DNA of 64,000 nucleotides, from the NCBI GenBank assembly GCA_030144725.1, contig JASKMD010000021.1:3164277-3228276 (forward strand), given 5' to 3'. Each line of letters opens with the position of its first letter. The stretch's first letter is position 1. Position numbers and translations under genes: made by a program. The notes under the pieces were generated by a model. It did no database searches, was not told the origin of the DNA, and saw nothing but the letters and a program-made list of their open reading frames with translations. This DNA is from Haematococcus lacustris (Eukaryota; Chlorophyta; Chlorophyceae; Chlamydomonadales; Haematococcaceae). Positions 39,901 through 52,100 of this stretch are shown piece by piece.

Positions 39901-42900
39901 TGCGTTGCGTCGAAGGGTCTCTAGAGTCTACAAGAGGGTCGACACACACCTGGGCGGCCTTGCTGTGCCCCATGAGCAACGCCATGTGGCTGCGGCCAGA
40001 CTCAAACAGCTTCAGCATGTCATACCTGCACCACCACACGAGCGGCCACAGCACCACATCAACAAACAGACACGCATTTGGAAGCATCCAGAGGGCTGTG
40101 GGGCTGAGTTCGGTGGTGCAGGAGGCGAGGTGGGATCCAGGTTAGGCGAGGGGGAGGGGGGCCTCTGAGGGAGAGGGAGGGCTAGGCGAGCCAGGCAGAG
40201 TCCATTTAGCGAGGGCCCTCACATGGGTGTGTTAGCTGGTAGGCGTGGCAACTCCCTCATGTTCAGGTCGCTGACCTGCACCCAGCACAGGGGAGGGACT
40301 CTGGCGCACATGGCGATCAGCCCCACATGAAAAGCCCATGCACAGCACATGGCAGCTCCAACAGCTAGCATGACCAGCTGCAGGGCCTGCTTACGTGTTG
40401 CTGGACACCAGTGGCCGTCATGTGCAAGCAGGTGGATGCCATGCAACGATGACAAACCACAGGCTTGGAGACCAGCTGTGCTATGCCGTGGCCATCATGA
40501 CGGTTGATCTGGACTGCTGATAGTCACGAGGGAAGTTCAAGTTCGGCTGACAGCTGAGGAGAAGGGCTCTAGCACAATGCTGCCTTGGTCACACACTAAA
40601 TTGTGTGGGACCGCACTGTGCTCTGACCTGGATGTTGTCTGCCGGGTTGACCAGCACCAGCTCCTTGCTCAGGATTAAGCCCTGGATGTCCTTCCTGCAG
40701 CCAGACAGCCAAGCAGGCAGCAGGGACCAGTGTGGCCAGGGACAGTCCTGCTATGTCACAGCAACCCTGCCAGTTGTTTGGTAGTGCGCATGTATCTGGA
40801 GATTGCAAACGAGAAGGAACAGTCATAAGAGGAAGGTGGTAGGAACCAACGGGATGCGCGTGCGTCGCCTGTTTGAGGAAGAGGGTATGGGCTGGACATG
40901 GTGGGCCAGGCGGGGCCAGGCCAGGTGGGCTGAGTGTTTGGTGTCAGCCAAGGGCAGCAAAGGTGCGGATGGGGGGTTCACCTGTTGCCATCCCGGTACA
41001 CTGGGATGCGGGAGTGGCCAGATAGCAGGATGGCTTGCATAGTGCGCTCATCCAGGCGGTCCGCAGTTGACAGCATGAACACCTGCAGCCACAGTGCTGG
41101 TAGCAGGTTGGTAAGCAGTACCATCGCTCAACCCCAGCAGTGCCAACCTCGCCAGGAACCTATGAGGCAGGGGTGGGACCCCTCGGGCTGCAGCACAACA
41201 TCGCGACGCAGGTAGCGGAGCATACGCGGTGCGAGGTGCACGTCGTGAGATGCGAAGTGCGAAGCGCGAGGCGAGGAGCTACACTGGCCGACCTTCTCCA
41301 GCGGGGTCATGCTTTTGACAGCCGTCTTGGAGGTGAGGTCCAATGCGCCGCGGATGACTGCGATCTCCTGATCGCTCAACGTGCCGCCGAAACCCGCGGT
41401 GCTGCTGTGCACGTCGACGAGGGCCTTGAGTTGGGCGCGCCGGAACAACGCCTGCGCGCAGCCACAAAACCATTCCGTGAAAGGGTAGCACAGGTCAGGG
41501 TCGCTTTGGTGCGGGATACTGGAGTGGGAAGCCGCGCCATGGGAGAACACCAGGACGGCTGGAGTCGTCTGTGTTTAGTTGCCTCTGCAAGCCAGCCTCC
41601 TGTCACGCTCTCTCACACTGCTGAAGTGCTGGAGGGCTGTCCATATGCTGCTAGACCAGGCAACCCACTCCTGCTTCTTTCTTCATGGCTTGACCCAAAG
41701 CCATCAGCAACAGCAGCAGCCAGCCTTTGACACTGCCACCCCCTTAAACCTCACCCTGGCTGCATGCATAAATGCATGCATGCATGCATGCACCCAGTCA
41801 GCCCCGCGCATGCACACACCGAGTGGTCAGCGCCTAGTAGGTAGTCCAAGAGCTTGGCCACAGGCCAGGCCAGGGGGGAGCACAGGCACATGAGGGCGCG
41901 CATAAACCAGGCGGAGTACGCCCCCACCTGCAGCGCAACCCACAGCCCACAGCCCACTCCACCGTTACTGGACAGCAATGGCTGCCACGTGTCTACAACC
42001 AAGCAGGAGCAGGACAGCAGCTGTACTAGGCACAGCAGGCGCTTCAGGAGGCTTATGACCTGACTGCTAGGTGGTCATGACCGGACCGCTCAGCTGCAGC
42101 TCCCTGTTGCATCCTGGCTTCCCAACCTCTGCCTGCAGCCTCACCACCTACCTTCAAGCCATACCTTGAACAGATGGCCTGGGGTAGGATCTCACCAAAC
42201 ACCAGCACCACTGACACTGACACCAGCACGGCCGTGAAGGGGTCGGCAAGGCGGTCGATGAAGAGAGGCAGAGCCTGCAGGGACCGAGTGCTGGAAGCGT
42301 TAGGTAGTGTGTTATGACAATTGCTGTTCAATAGCATGGCTGCAGGTGACCGACAGGTCAGCAATGCCGCATGTCATGCATGGATGGCCTTAGGATGGGC
42401 TGGAAGGAGACACCCCAGCAGCCTGCATGCTTGGAGTGCAGTGAGCTGGGGTGCAGACCAGTACAGCCAGCTGGCACATGGACATGGCTGTCATTGGCCA
42501 CACAGCAGGGTGTGTTGCCGGGTACCTCTGTGGCCAGTGCATTGCACAGCAGCAGCGTGACCAGCAGAAGGTGCTGGTTTGCAACCACCTGCAGCCATGA
42601 GCAGCAGCAGTGCACCCGCTGAAGACCCAGTCTGTCAGCCAGCAACCAGCTGGCAGCCATGCCCCATGGCGAAAACCACAGAGCTGGTGAGGTACCTGAG
42701 CTGGTCTCCCTAGTTGATGTGTCTGACTGAACTGCACGATGGAGAGATAGGAAGAAGAGGAAATGCAGGAAGAAGAACACCCTGTTGCGCAGATACCCCA
42801 CTAGGTCACAGCGTCACTGCACCTGTCACTTGCGGCTGGCAAAGAATATAAAGGTTCAGCTGGGCACCAGCTCACGCTCGCCAAATGGGTGCTAGGCAGT

Positions 42901-43399
42901 GACTGTGCCGCAGTGAGCAAGGGTGGTACTGCTGGCTGTCTTGCTGCCCTGGGCTGCCTGTCACAATAGGCTCAAGTTGTGATTTACAGGAGCTATGATG
43001 GCAGCGCAACGTTTCTCGTCAGGTGTACCGCTACGCTTCAACACCTGTATGTGCAGGCATGGGCAGTAGCGAGGCTGGCAGGGACCTGTTGCTGTTGTGG
43101 GCCTTCACCAAAACAAGGGAGCGCTTGTGCTCACTTCCAGCTCGACGGTGTCCAGCGACATGAGCCTGCACGCGTGATCAACAGCAGTACGACTGCAGCG
43201 ACCCCCTTGTTTGCTGGTGGGCGTGTACATGCTACAGGGCCGAATGTACTGACCCAAGCGTCAAGCCGGACATCATCCCCGCCATCAGTACCAAGCACAC
43301 CGAGACAGTCAAATAGATGGTAAACTGCAGGCCGTCAAGCTCTCCGTCATCGCCAAGTGACGCGTCAAAGAAAAAGGCCAAGACCCTGCCGTGAGCCAT
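36951..43399 (-). CDS. CNNM/CBS-DUF21 family membrane protein
   Basis: Seventeen exons on the minus strand: 43399-43254, 43165-43135, 43044-42988, 42588-42526, 42274-42152, 41927-41820, 41451-41293, 41082-40982, 40694-40628, 40275-40223, 40025-39950, 39695-39632, 39355-39283, 38868-38721, 38306-38253, 37991-37884, 37310-36951. All phases match; total 596 residues. ATG at 43399 gives MAHGRVLAFFFDASLGDD. The DUF21 (CNNM transmembrane) domain spans about residues 24-176, with LVLMAGMMSGLTLGLMSLD, NQHLLLVTLLLCNALATE and LVFGEILPQAICSRYGL. After ALFRRAQLKALVDVH come ALDLTSKTA and a CBS pair: GHSRIPVYRDGN, then a loop of about 80 residues, then VGIITIEDVIEE and LLQEEIIDETDLYVDN. The C-terminal 119 residues are Gly/Leu/Ser-rich and end in SYSSSATSL. 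CNNM relatives bind Mg-ATP through CBS domains and are implicated in divalent-metal transport at plasma or endomembranes; the substrate here is not shown. Exons 39695-39632 and 39355-39283 in the variable loop are the least certain. Confidence 0.92.
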
Positions 43400-44035
43400 C
43401 TCGGACAATTATGGAGAGACGGAGCCTGCTCGCTAATGGCACAAGTACAAATGGACATAAACCCTGCGAGAGAGGAAACCCATTGTTGTTGTAGGCAAGG
43501 CAGCCGGCAGTTGCCGTACGTGACGCATTTCGCAGGGGGGTAGCATGGAGCACATAGCCTTGGCACATTTTGTGCCACTAAGCCCTAGCTGCTCCAACGA
43601 ACTGCTATAGTATGCAAAGAAGACAAGGTGCTGAGAAAACTGCCCAGTCAGGGACATGCAAGGTTCAAGACATCTGGATGCACACCCAGTTGGGCTCAGG
43701 CTCCTGGCTATCTGCACAAGCAAGCCATAGCAAGCCCCGGACGATGTCAGAGTGGAGTGCAGACAGCCTTGGCAAGCAGGCTGGACGTTGTAATTCAGGG
43801 CTATGGCCCAGGCTCTAATCTGCCTTCACGCATGGTGGACATAAACACATATGAACATGGACACAGCCGCATGGTTCCCCTACTATAATGGGCAGGGGCT
43901 GCGCTATCTGTTTTCCGGCCTGTTTGCATGCACCAAGCATCCGGCACCAATACCTGGTTCACTACCCCAACCCGCTTGCGAAGGCCAGGAAACCTATGTT
44001 GGCATGAAACACATGCTCTGATGTAAGCAACAGCT
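43400..44035. other. Upstream region of the CNNM gene, no coding seen
   Basis: Probably 5' UTR and promoter of the minus-strand gene. No TATA box or other element stood out. Confidence 0.4.
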
Positions 44036-44611
44036 TCAGCATTGCGTGGTGCACACATGCTGCTGTGCTACAGGCTGCTGGGCTTGGGCCTTTGGGGCTC
44101 GGTCTCGCAGCTTCTTGAAGCCCAATGCTGGGTACTCCTTGCCCTGGGCAGGAAGTCTTCCTCGGTGTGGCCATCTGCACAGCTCCAGTGGGCGCCACTT
44201 GCTCTCCCCTGCCCGCTGGAGGTTGAGGGCTGCGTTGCAGTCCCTGTCCACCCATTCGCCAAGGTCCCCAGGGGTGGCCTGGGCCAGCCAAGGGCACCAC
44301 ATGAGCCCCCGCACTGGCGCCTCAAACCGCTTGCTCCAGGCTGACCACAACAAGCGGTCCTGCACCTGACCCGGCTGGGGCTTCCAGTCCTTAGGCCTGG
44401 TGGGCTTGCTGCTGTCCAGCTCCTCCTCACAGGGCTGGGGGATGTTCAAGATTGAGCTGACCCTGCTGGTGCGGAACTCATCCACTGTCACCGCCCTGCC
44501 TGGCACCCTGTCGGTTGGCTTGCCGCTGTTGGGCCTCTCCACCACCTTGCGGCAGGCCTGCAGCACAGCCTTGGCCCCCCACCCACCCCGGGTGCCAATG
44601 CCTGCCACCAC
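44036..44611 (-). pseudogene. TnpB/Fanzor-like endonuclease remnant, C-terminal part
   Basis: The minus frame reads AVTVDEFRTSRVSS, the position of the RuvC-II glutamate in TnpB/Fanzor (usually E-[FY]-x-T-S). About 100 residues later comes EWVDRDCNAALNLQR, the RuvC-III D-R-D-x-N-A-A motif, followed by ESKWRPLELCRWP and KEYPALGFKKLRDRAPK. The N-terminal half with the first RuvC aspartate is not visible as an open frame. The zinc-ribbon cysteines normally between E and D are mostly missing (only single C residues), so it is unlikely to be an active nuclease. Related to the copy at 62.3 kb. Lies between the divergent CNNM and PAG1 genes. Family assignment is by motif, and it may be a domesticated or decayed derivative. 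Confidence 0.6.
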
Positions 44612-45332
44612 AGCAGGCCCCGCACATACTTCCCATGCCGTTGGCTTCTGGCTCAGCGCACCAGCCGCTGGATGACCTGGCCTGCTGGGGGTACCCAGTC
44701 TGCGGGCCTAAGCCGGTCACGTGGCAGGTGCAGCTCACAAGGCTGGGGGGCATGCACAGTCGGAAAACAGGAAAGTGGGGCTCGACTGAAGTGGATTAGC
44801 TCAGACTGAAGTGAATCAGATGAACCGTGCCAGGGTGAATACCATGGCAGCGGCACCAGCGCAGCCAGGAAGCAGACCCAGACCTGGCAAGATAGCGACA
44901 CCAAGCAGCAGACAGCTAGCTTCGCCAACGTCAGCCTCAAGGGGTATCAGCTTGACATTCATCTCAAAGCTCATGTGGGAAGGGTGCCCCATGCTGCAAC
45001 AGGCCAGTCTGCAGTTCAAGCTCTTTGGTAGCGTATATAATGCCTTAATGCTGGCCTGCACCTGGTCGCACTATGCCTGGTCACATGATATATCTGGCCA
45101 CTAATGGATGCTAGTTGCAGTGAACGAGTGCGAACGATGCTGAATGAAAACGTCATTGCATTATGTAAAGATGAACATTTACTGCCATGATGTTTGGCAT
45201 GCACAACGAGGCCAGCAGATTCAAACCGTAGGTCTCGCTCCATCGTCGGTCACAAGCGATATTAAGGACGCATGTGGGAGCTGTGATCTGCTCGATCTGG
45301 TGTACCCCTCCGTTTTGATCACCTAAGCCGCG
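44612..45332. other. PAG1 upstream region with a further Fanzor-like scrap
   Basis: At about 44,655-44,720 minus, a frame reads ADWVPPAGQVIQRLVR. It resembles the ADWKPPAGQVDLRLLR segment of the copy at 62.7 kb. The remaining sequence up to 45332 should contain the PAG1 promoter; no consensus box was identified. Confidence 0.4.
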
Positions 45333-48215
45333 ATGTCCGGCATTGGCACAGGAGTGGGTAGACCAGCATGATGAGAGCGACGATGGAGCCAGGGCGAGAT
45401 TATGTTTGTGCCTTACGCTAACGCAGTATGACCTCTCCGCCACGACATTCTCGCCCGATGGCAAAATCTTCCAGACTGAGTATGCACAGAAGGCTATAGA
45501 TAATGGCAGGCACGTGCGGGACTAGTGCACAAAACCCTGTCGGGCAGCTGTGACTTACCTTACGTGGCCGTGATCTGCAGTACCGTGGTGGGGCTGAAAG
45601 TCAAGGACGGCGTTGTGCTGGTGGGTGCGCATGCATTCGTCTACCAGCGGCTCCAGCATCAAATGCTATTCAGTGCCATCAGGGATCAGCATGAGGCTGG
45701 TGCCTCTTGTGCAGGGCGTGGAGAAGTTGATTGTATCCAAGCTGCTTGTCGAGGGGTCAAATAGGAGGCTGCACGCGGTGGACCGACATGCAGGCGCAGT
45801 GAGCCAAGGAGCTGGCTGCTCAGCTGTGGCAGTGAAATGTCATGTGACCTGCCACAACTCCTGCCCTGGCTCTGGCCTGACTACAATCCTCGATCGCGTC
45901 ATGTGCAGCAGCAGTTGCAATGCTTAGACCTGGCTCCCTCACTGCGCACACAGGCTGTGTCAGGGCTTGCCCCTGATGGGCGCATGATCGTCAATCGAGC
46001 GGTAGAGGAGGCAGCTGCCTACAAGCGGTGAGTATGGGGTCATACAGGTGTTCCAGAAGTCATTCCCGTGTACAACCCAAGAGTCTGCAGAGTGTCAGCT
46101 ATGGAGGTTATGCCTGGTCAGCACCAGAAGACGGTGCAGAAGCACAAAAGAATGTGAAAAGAGAGCAACAGCGGAGCAGCGGCTGTCACAGTGGCCGCAG
46201 CCGTGATAGCAGCAGCACCAATGGCAGCAGCAGCCCTGCCAGTTTCAGGCTTGGTCCTTCCTGGCCACTGAGCTTGCCCCATGTGCTGATGGGGAGTATG
46301 CTGGGGCCTGATGACCCTGCAACAGTCTTGGCTGTTGTATATGTTTTGACTGCTGAAGGTTTTATGGGGACCTCATACCTGGCCATGTGCTGGCCGAGCG
46401 CGTGGCCAGCTACATGCACCTGTTTAATCTGTACTGGTCCTTCAGGTGGGCAACCAGCCAGCCAGCCAGCTAGCTAGTCAACAGCGTGGTGAACAGGTTA
46501 AGAGAATACCTAGGAATATGAAAGCCTGCCACTGTGCTAGCCTGGTGGTAGCCTAGCACATGTGCGGCATGATGTGTGCAAGAGTGTCAGGCAGCTGGAT
46601 TATAGTGTATTCATGTCCGGTGGACATGGAGGAGGGGCACACAAACGCTTAATGCTTATGGGCGTTGCAGCAGCAGCCTCGGGCACACGCAAAAGCATGC
46701 GTGCAGCAATTGATACATGCTGATTTTGTGGTGGCGTCCTACATTAAGTCGTACTTCACAGCTGGGTGGGGCAGGGCTGAGTAGGGCTGTCAGCAAGCAG
46801 AGGCAGGCGCAACTTGAGCGCTTGCAAGCCACTGCAGCCACAGTGCTTGGCAGCGGTGTCAGCAGGCCACCAGCAGTCGAAGCAGAAGGGATGGACAGGC
46901 ATGGTGCGCAACAAAGAAAGAATGACAGACACAATGAACGAAAAGTAACAACCTGCTGTATGATGTTCTGTTGGGCACTTGTCCCTTTTGCACAGTGTCG
47001 CACATGTGACAGCCTGGTGTTTGACACAGGCCATTTGGCTGCACGATGCTGCTGTCGGCCTACGACAAGTCTGGGCCGCAGCTGTATGCAATTGAGCCCT
47101 CAGGCGCCTGCGTGCGCTACTTTGGCACTGCAGTTGGCAAGGGCCGTCAGGTCAGTCGCGGCACTGCACGCGCCTCAGTCCATCTGCCTCATCCTGTGTA
47201 GACCAGCATGACCAGCACAGTCAGGGAGTAGCAGCAAGGCAGTGGGGAGTGAGGCATGAAGACAGGTGACATGGCAGTGAGGCAGTGGGTAGCAGCGCGC
47301 ACCAGCAGTTGCGCAAGCTCTGCTGTCACCAGAACTTCCAGCATTCTCAGCTGCACTAAGTCGCTGCCTTCAGCTATCCCTGGTGGAAGGGTAGCAAGGT
47401 CATGCTCTGAGGCTACTCTCCTCCATGAATGCACGCCTGACGGCGAGGGCGGTGTCTTCCTGTCTCACTGCCTTCAGTTCGCTGTATAACTACAGCCTTG
47501 TCACCCAGTGGCAGCAGTGCCTATTTGCTTTCTCTGCAAGTACAGGAGCAGCCCATGCAGCCTCAGTCTGTACGTAGACCTGACAGCTGTATCGCTGCAT
47601 CCTATGGAGTGAATACCCATGCTAGACGTGCTGCTGCTCACCATGCTGACCACGTGTACAGTGCATGGTTCTGTGTGTATGCAGGCCGCGCGCAATGAGA
47701 TTGAGAAGTTGAAGCTGGAGGAGATGAGTGCCAGGGAGGCAGTGAAGGAGGTGGCAAAGATCTTGCACAAGGTACACAGGGCCCTGTGCCTAAGGAGGAA
47801 GGATGGGTCTTGGTTACATTGTGTGACGCTCTGCCAGACAGTGCGGAACCCAGCCTGTGCTTGCCACAATCTGAAGGTTGCATAGCTACACCAGGTCACC
47901 ACCACAGGCTCCCTGCTGGGTTGAGTCAAGGCAGGTGTTTGGGTCAGTATAGGCAGCTTGGTAAGAACCAGGCGTTTGGGTGAAGGCGGGTGTCTGGGTC
48001 AGCGGTAAGAAGGACATGCATGGTGCGTGAATGACAGTCTGGTGCCTGCTGCGATTGCAACCTGCCAGGTGCATGACGAGGATAGCAAGCCGTTTGAGCT
48101 GGAGCTCAGCTGGATTGCTGAGGAGACGGGGTGGCAGCAGCAGCGGGTGCCCACTGACCTGCTGGAGGAAGCGATCCGGGCTGCCAAGGCAGAAGCGGCA
48201 GACAGTGACATGTGA
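45333..48215 (+). CDS. PAG1: 20S proteasome alpha subunit type 3 (PSMA3 / PAG1)
   Basis: Nine exons: 45333-45353, 45427-45509, 45581-45620, 45715-45798, 45954-46027, 46359-46445, 47030-47150, 47685-47771, 48069-48215. Together they code 247 residues, close to the 249 of plant PAG1. The protein starts [19 protein letters not shown] and continues [12 protein letters not shown], the alpha-subunit N-terminal signature that gates the 20S core. Later landmarks are [74 protein letters not shown] and [13 protein letters not shown]. It forms part of the outer heptameric ring of the cytosolic and nuclear 20S proteasome and has no catalytic threonine, as expected for an alpha subunit. The second intron appears to use a GC donor (GGCAG|GCACGT at 45510), the only phase-compatible solution found. 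Confidence 0.95.
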
Positions 48216-49166
48216 GTGCCAGCAAGGCAGTCACAGCTTGTGCAGCAGGCTCAGCGGGTTTTGCAGGCGCAACAGTGCAGCGAAGGTGTGGTCACTTCCT
48301 GGGCAATGGCTGGGCATGCTACTGCTGACCGCCTTGCTGCTAGCTACCTCCATAACTGCACCCCTAGTGCTAGTTCTAACATGTGCGCGCTGCTGCAGCC
48401 ATTCCTCATGTTGCTTTCTCTGTATGCTGTGAAAGCCTATTGCCAACCAGCTAGCCTCTCGCCTGGCACATGCATTAGTACACGTGTCTCAAGCCAACCA
48501 GGTCATCACTGCTGAAAACCCAGGAACTGCTGCGATGTGGGCGCAGGGATGACTGAGATTGGTTCAGGCAGCCAGAGGAAGTGGACGCCCCCCTTGCAAG
48601 CCAGTGACCAACTCGGGTTGCTGCTTGGCACCAAGGCTGCTGCCTGAGTTGCATCTGGTGAAGGGTTCGCAGTTTGAGGCATGATTTAGAGCAGAGTCAG
48701 GAAGGGCTGATCTGTCTACCTCACAACGCAGTAGGACAGGTTGTTTATCGGTGTGCACGGCTCTGGGTCTGCCTGACCTGCATGGGGCCTGCAAGAGGGT
48801 GACGGTTTACACCGCTCGAGCCGTCAGGTGCAAGGCTGCTTGGCCGTTGTGCCGCTACGTCTGCCTGACTCGCTGGCTTCTGTATATGACGGAACGAGAC
48901 GAGATGTAACAGGCCAGGGAAAGCACGTCTATGTCGGTTTCATTCGCTCCAGTCCAGTTTCTCCTTCCAGGAGCTAGGCAGCAGCGAATTGCTTAAAGAG
49001 GCATGTAAGACTACCTTGTAGGTTCTGTGGCACTTTCGCCATGTACAAGCAAGGCTGCACTGATGCAAACTCAGCAATCAAGGATTGATTTGAACAGCAA
49101 AGTTGATGTTGAACTCCATGCGCATACCGTCTCGAATCCTTTTCGCGCCCTTGCATCCGTGCAGCG
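48216..49166. other. Intergenic between PAG1 and MCM8
   Basis: Contains the PAG1 3' UTR and the MCM8 promoter. No coding region, poly(A) signal or core promoter element could be assigned with confidence. Confidence 0.45.
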
Positions 49167-52100
49167 ATGGAGGTTGCGCAGCAACCAGCTTCTGGGCTGC
49201 ACCCATTGCCCAAGGCTTGGGAGCTGATATGGCCTCCTGGGGAATACAAGGCGGATGAGCGCCGCAGCGTTCTCGTGTCAAACATGCTGGAGTTCTTCAC
49301 GCGCCAACACGACAAGGCATTCTACAGCACGCACCGTAGCATATCTGGTTCAGTGACCGTCGCCATCGATTACATGCAACTCATTACCTGCTGCGACCCA
49401 AACTTCGCTGAGGCGCTTCGCCACGCCCCTGAGGTCGCGCTGCAATGCCTTGCAGTCGCGGCATCTGAGGTGAAGCCCATCTGTCATTGGCAAACATTTG
49501 TATCGTGCCCTTACATGTGCCCAGGCCTGCCACACCCTGCAGCATTTCTACAACCTACAGTCCCACATAGCGCATGCATGTGCTGGCAGCCAGGGAAAGA
49601 TGGTCTGCACTCGCCTTGTCAATGTCGTGGATGCTGTCCACCTCATTCGCTTCAGTGGGCTGAAGCCAGAGGTCATAGGTGGGCAACCTTCAGCCTTCAT
49701 ACATTCATTCCGCACCCCTCATACATTCATCTCACCATCCACCCACTCATGCTGTGAGACATTAGATGTGAAACAGGGACAAGCTTGGCAGATGCCCAAT
49801 GGCATGGGTGCAGCAGCAGAGTCAGCCATTCTCCCCATATGTAATGATTTACTAACTCAGTAAAGAGGGGCAGGTCACGCAGCTGAGCTATGACCCTAGC
49901 CCGCAGCTATTGGCAAGGCCAGATCACAAGCCTGCTGCTGCCATGGCTGGCTGCCCTGCTGCTGCTACTTCTGCACCTGCTGCCGTTGTAGGCCGGCATG
50001 TGAGCGTGCGGGGCACGGTTGTGAGGATGGGAGCCGTAACCCCCAAAGTTACTCAGATGGATTTTGTGTGTGCCTGGTGCGGCACCCGCAACACACGTCA
50101 GTTCCAGGACGGCAAGTTCAAGCCACCTGACAAGTGTGATGGTGAGCTCTCCCACTGGTGCCATGGTTGCAGCTGTCCAGCCACCTTGCCAGCTGGAACT
50201 GCCAAGGAGATGTGGCAGTGGCACACAGTGGTACACCAGGACCAAAGCAGCTTGTGCCTCTGAACTTGGGCAAACATCTCCAGTGTGAGCCACTGCTGTG
50301 TCCCTGTGCTCTTGGCTGTATTGGCTGTTGTGTGCAGGCGACGGCTGCAGTGGCAAGAAGTTTGAGGCGTGCCGCAGTGAGGCCGTGTGCGTGGATTGGC
50401 AGAAGATTAGGCTCCAGGAGGTCATTGGCAGCGACAAGCAGTCCGCAGGGCAGGTGACCCCCCAGCCGCCCCTCAACACCTGCACCAGCTGTGCCCCCGA
50501 CCTCTTCCACCTTCCACCCCCTCATTTGCAACCTTGCCAGCCTCAGCTGCCATTGCCTATCCCTTCTGCAGCTAGCAGTGGTGGGGTCAGGCCAGGCCCC
50601 TGGTGGAAGCCTCACCCTTGATGCACGCCGGTTCTGCCGGAGTAGTAGTCTCCTTCTTCATCTTCTTCTTCTTCTTCTTCTTTTTCTTCTTTCAAGACAC
50701 CAGACACATGCTGTATGGAGCAGGAGTGCCTGGCAAGACTTAGTTTATAACCTAGGCACTCGAGGCATGCATACCTACACCCTTGCGGGGGCAGAGCCTT
50801 GCGCCTAGCGGGCTCCCTAGGCCTCGCGCCTAGCGGCCATTGACCCTTGCGGGGGCTCAGCATGGCAGCGAGCCTTGTGCTGTTCTTGCCAAACACGATG
50901 GTTCCAATGCCGCTCCCAGCCAGATGTGCTCTGGCTGGCCCCTATGCAGCCAGTCTGGCTTGAAGCCATGTGGAGTGATTCCACCTGCAGGTGCCCCGCA
51001 CTGTTGAGGTGGAGCTCACCGACGACCTTGTGGGCAGCTGCGTGGTGGGCGACGTGGTCACGGTGTTTGCGGCGGTGAAGCATCTGGCGGCGGGGGAGGG
51101 CCTGGGTGAGTGCACCGCATGGCTGACCCCCTCTTCATGCCATGCCGTGCTGCTTGGCACCCTGCCCTGCCTGCTACAGCTTTGAGCGAGCAGCCTGAAA
51201 TCAACAGCCTGGCACAGCATCAACAACAGCCTGGCCCCCTCACACCTGGTGTGATTATGCCCCTGGGTAGCAGACAGCTAAGTCGGTCAGCTTGGCCTGG
51301 TTCCGCTGATCTCTGCCTTCACCTGCCTTGCTCCTCCTGGCGTTTCATGCACAGGCCTTAGAGATGTGCCTGGCCCGTGCATACCTCGCTGCCCGTAGGG
51401 AGCTGCTGGATGCTCGCTGCTGTCACACACCTGCAACCTGTCCACCCTAGCCAGCTCCCTGATCAGCACACCACCTCACCTCTCACCACCCCATCTCTCC
51501 TGCCTGCGCCCAGTGAAGCCACCCTCTTACCTTCATGCAATATGGGCTAGCTACCTATCCCCTCCTGTGCCCTTATGCTTTGCCCCCATGCTGTACCCCT
51601 GGTCTCTGGCCCCAAAGCACTGCCAGTCACACCATGCTCATCCAACCAGTTCTTAGTGGGAGGGTGCAGCAAGGGCAGGGGGGCATCCCCAAGAACTCCC
51701 TCCTCCCTAAGTCGCACCTGTCAGTGAGGGCATCAGTGAGGGCTTCAGTACACCCTTAGCAGTTGTTTCACCTTGCCTCACGCTGCTGCAGGCCAGTTCA
51801 GCGCGATGGACTCGATGGGAGGCGGCGGCGGTGGCCGTGGTGGCGGCCGTGGGGGTCGTGGGGCAGCACCCAAGCAGCAAAGCCTATTCCTGATCTATTT
51901 GGAGGCCCTGTCTGTCCTCAATGTCAGGGGGGCAGGCCAGGGGGGCAGTGGGTCCCACCAACAACTGGCATCAGCTGGCCAAGATGGAGAGCTGGCCGGG
52001 TTAGGTGGGGTCCGGATGCTGAGCCAGAGGGGAGGCGGAGTGAGGCAGGGGGCGGAGCAGACCGGCTCCGGGGGCCCCCCCAACATGCCGCCCCTGACTG

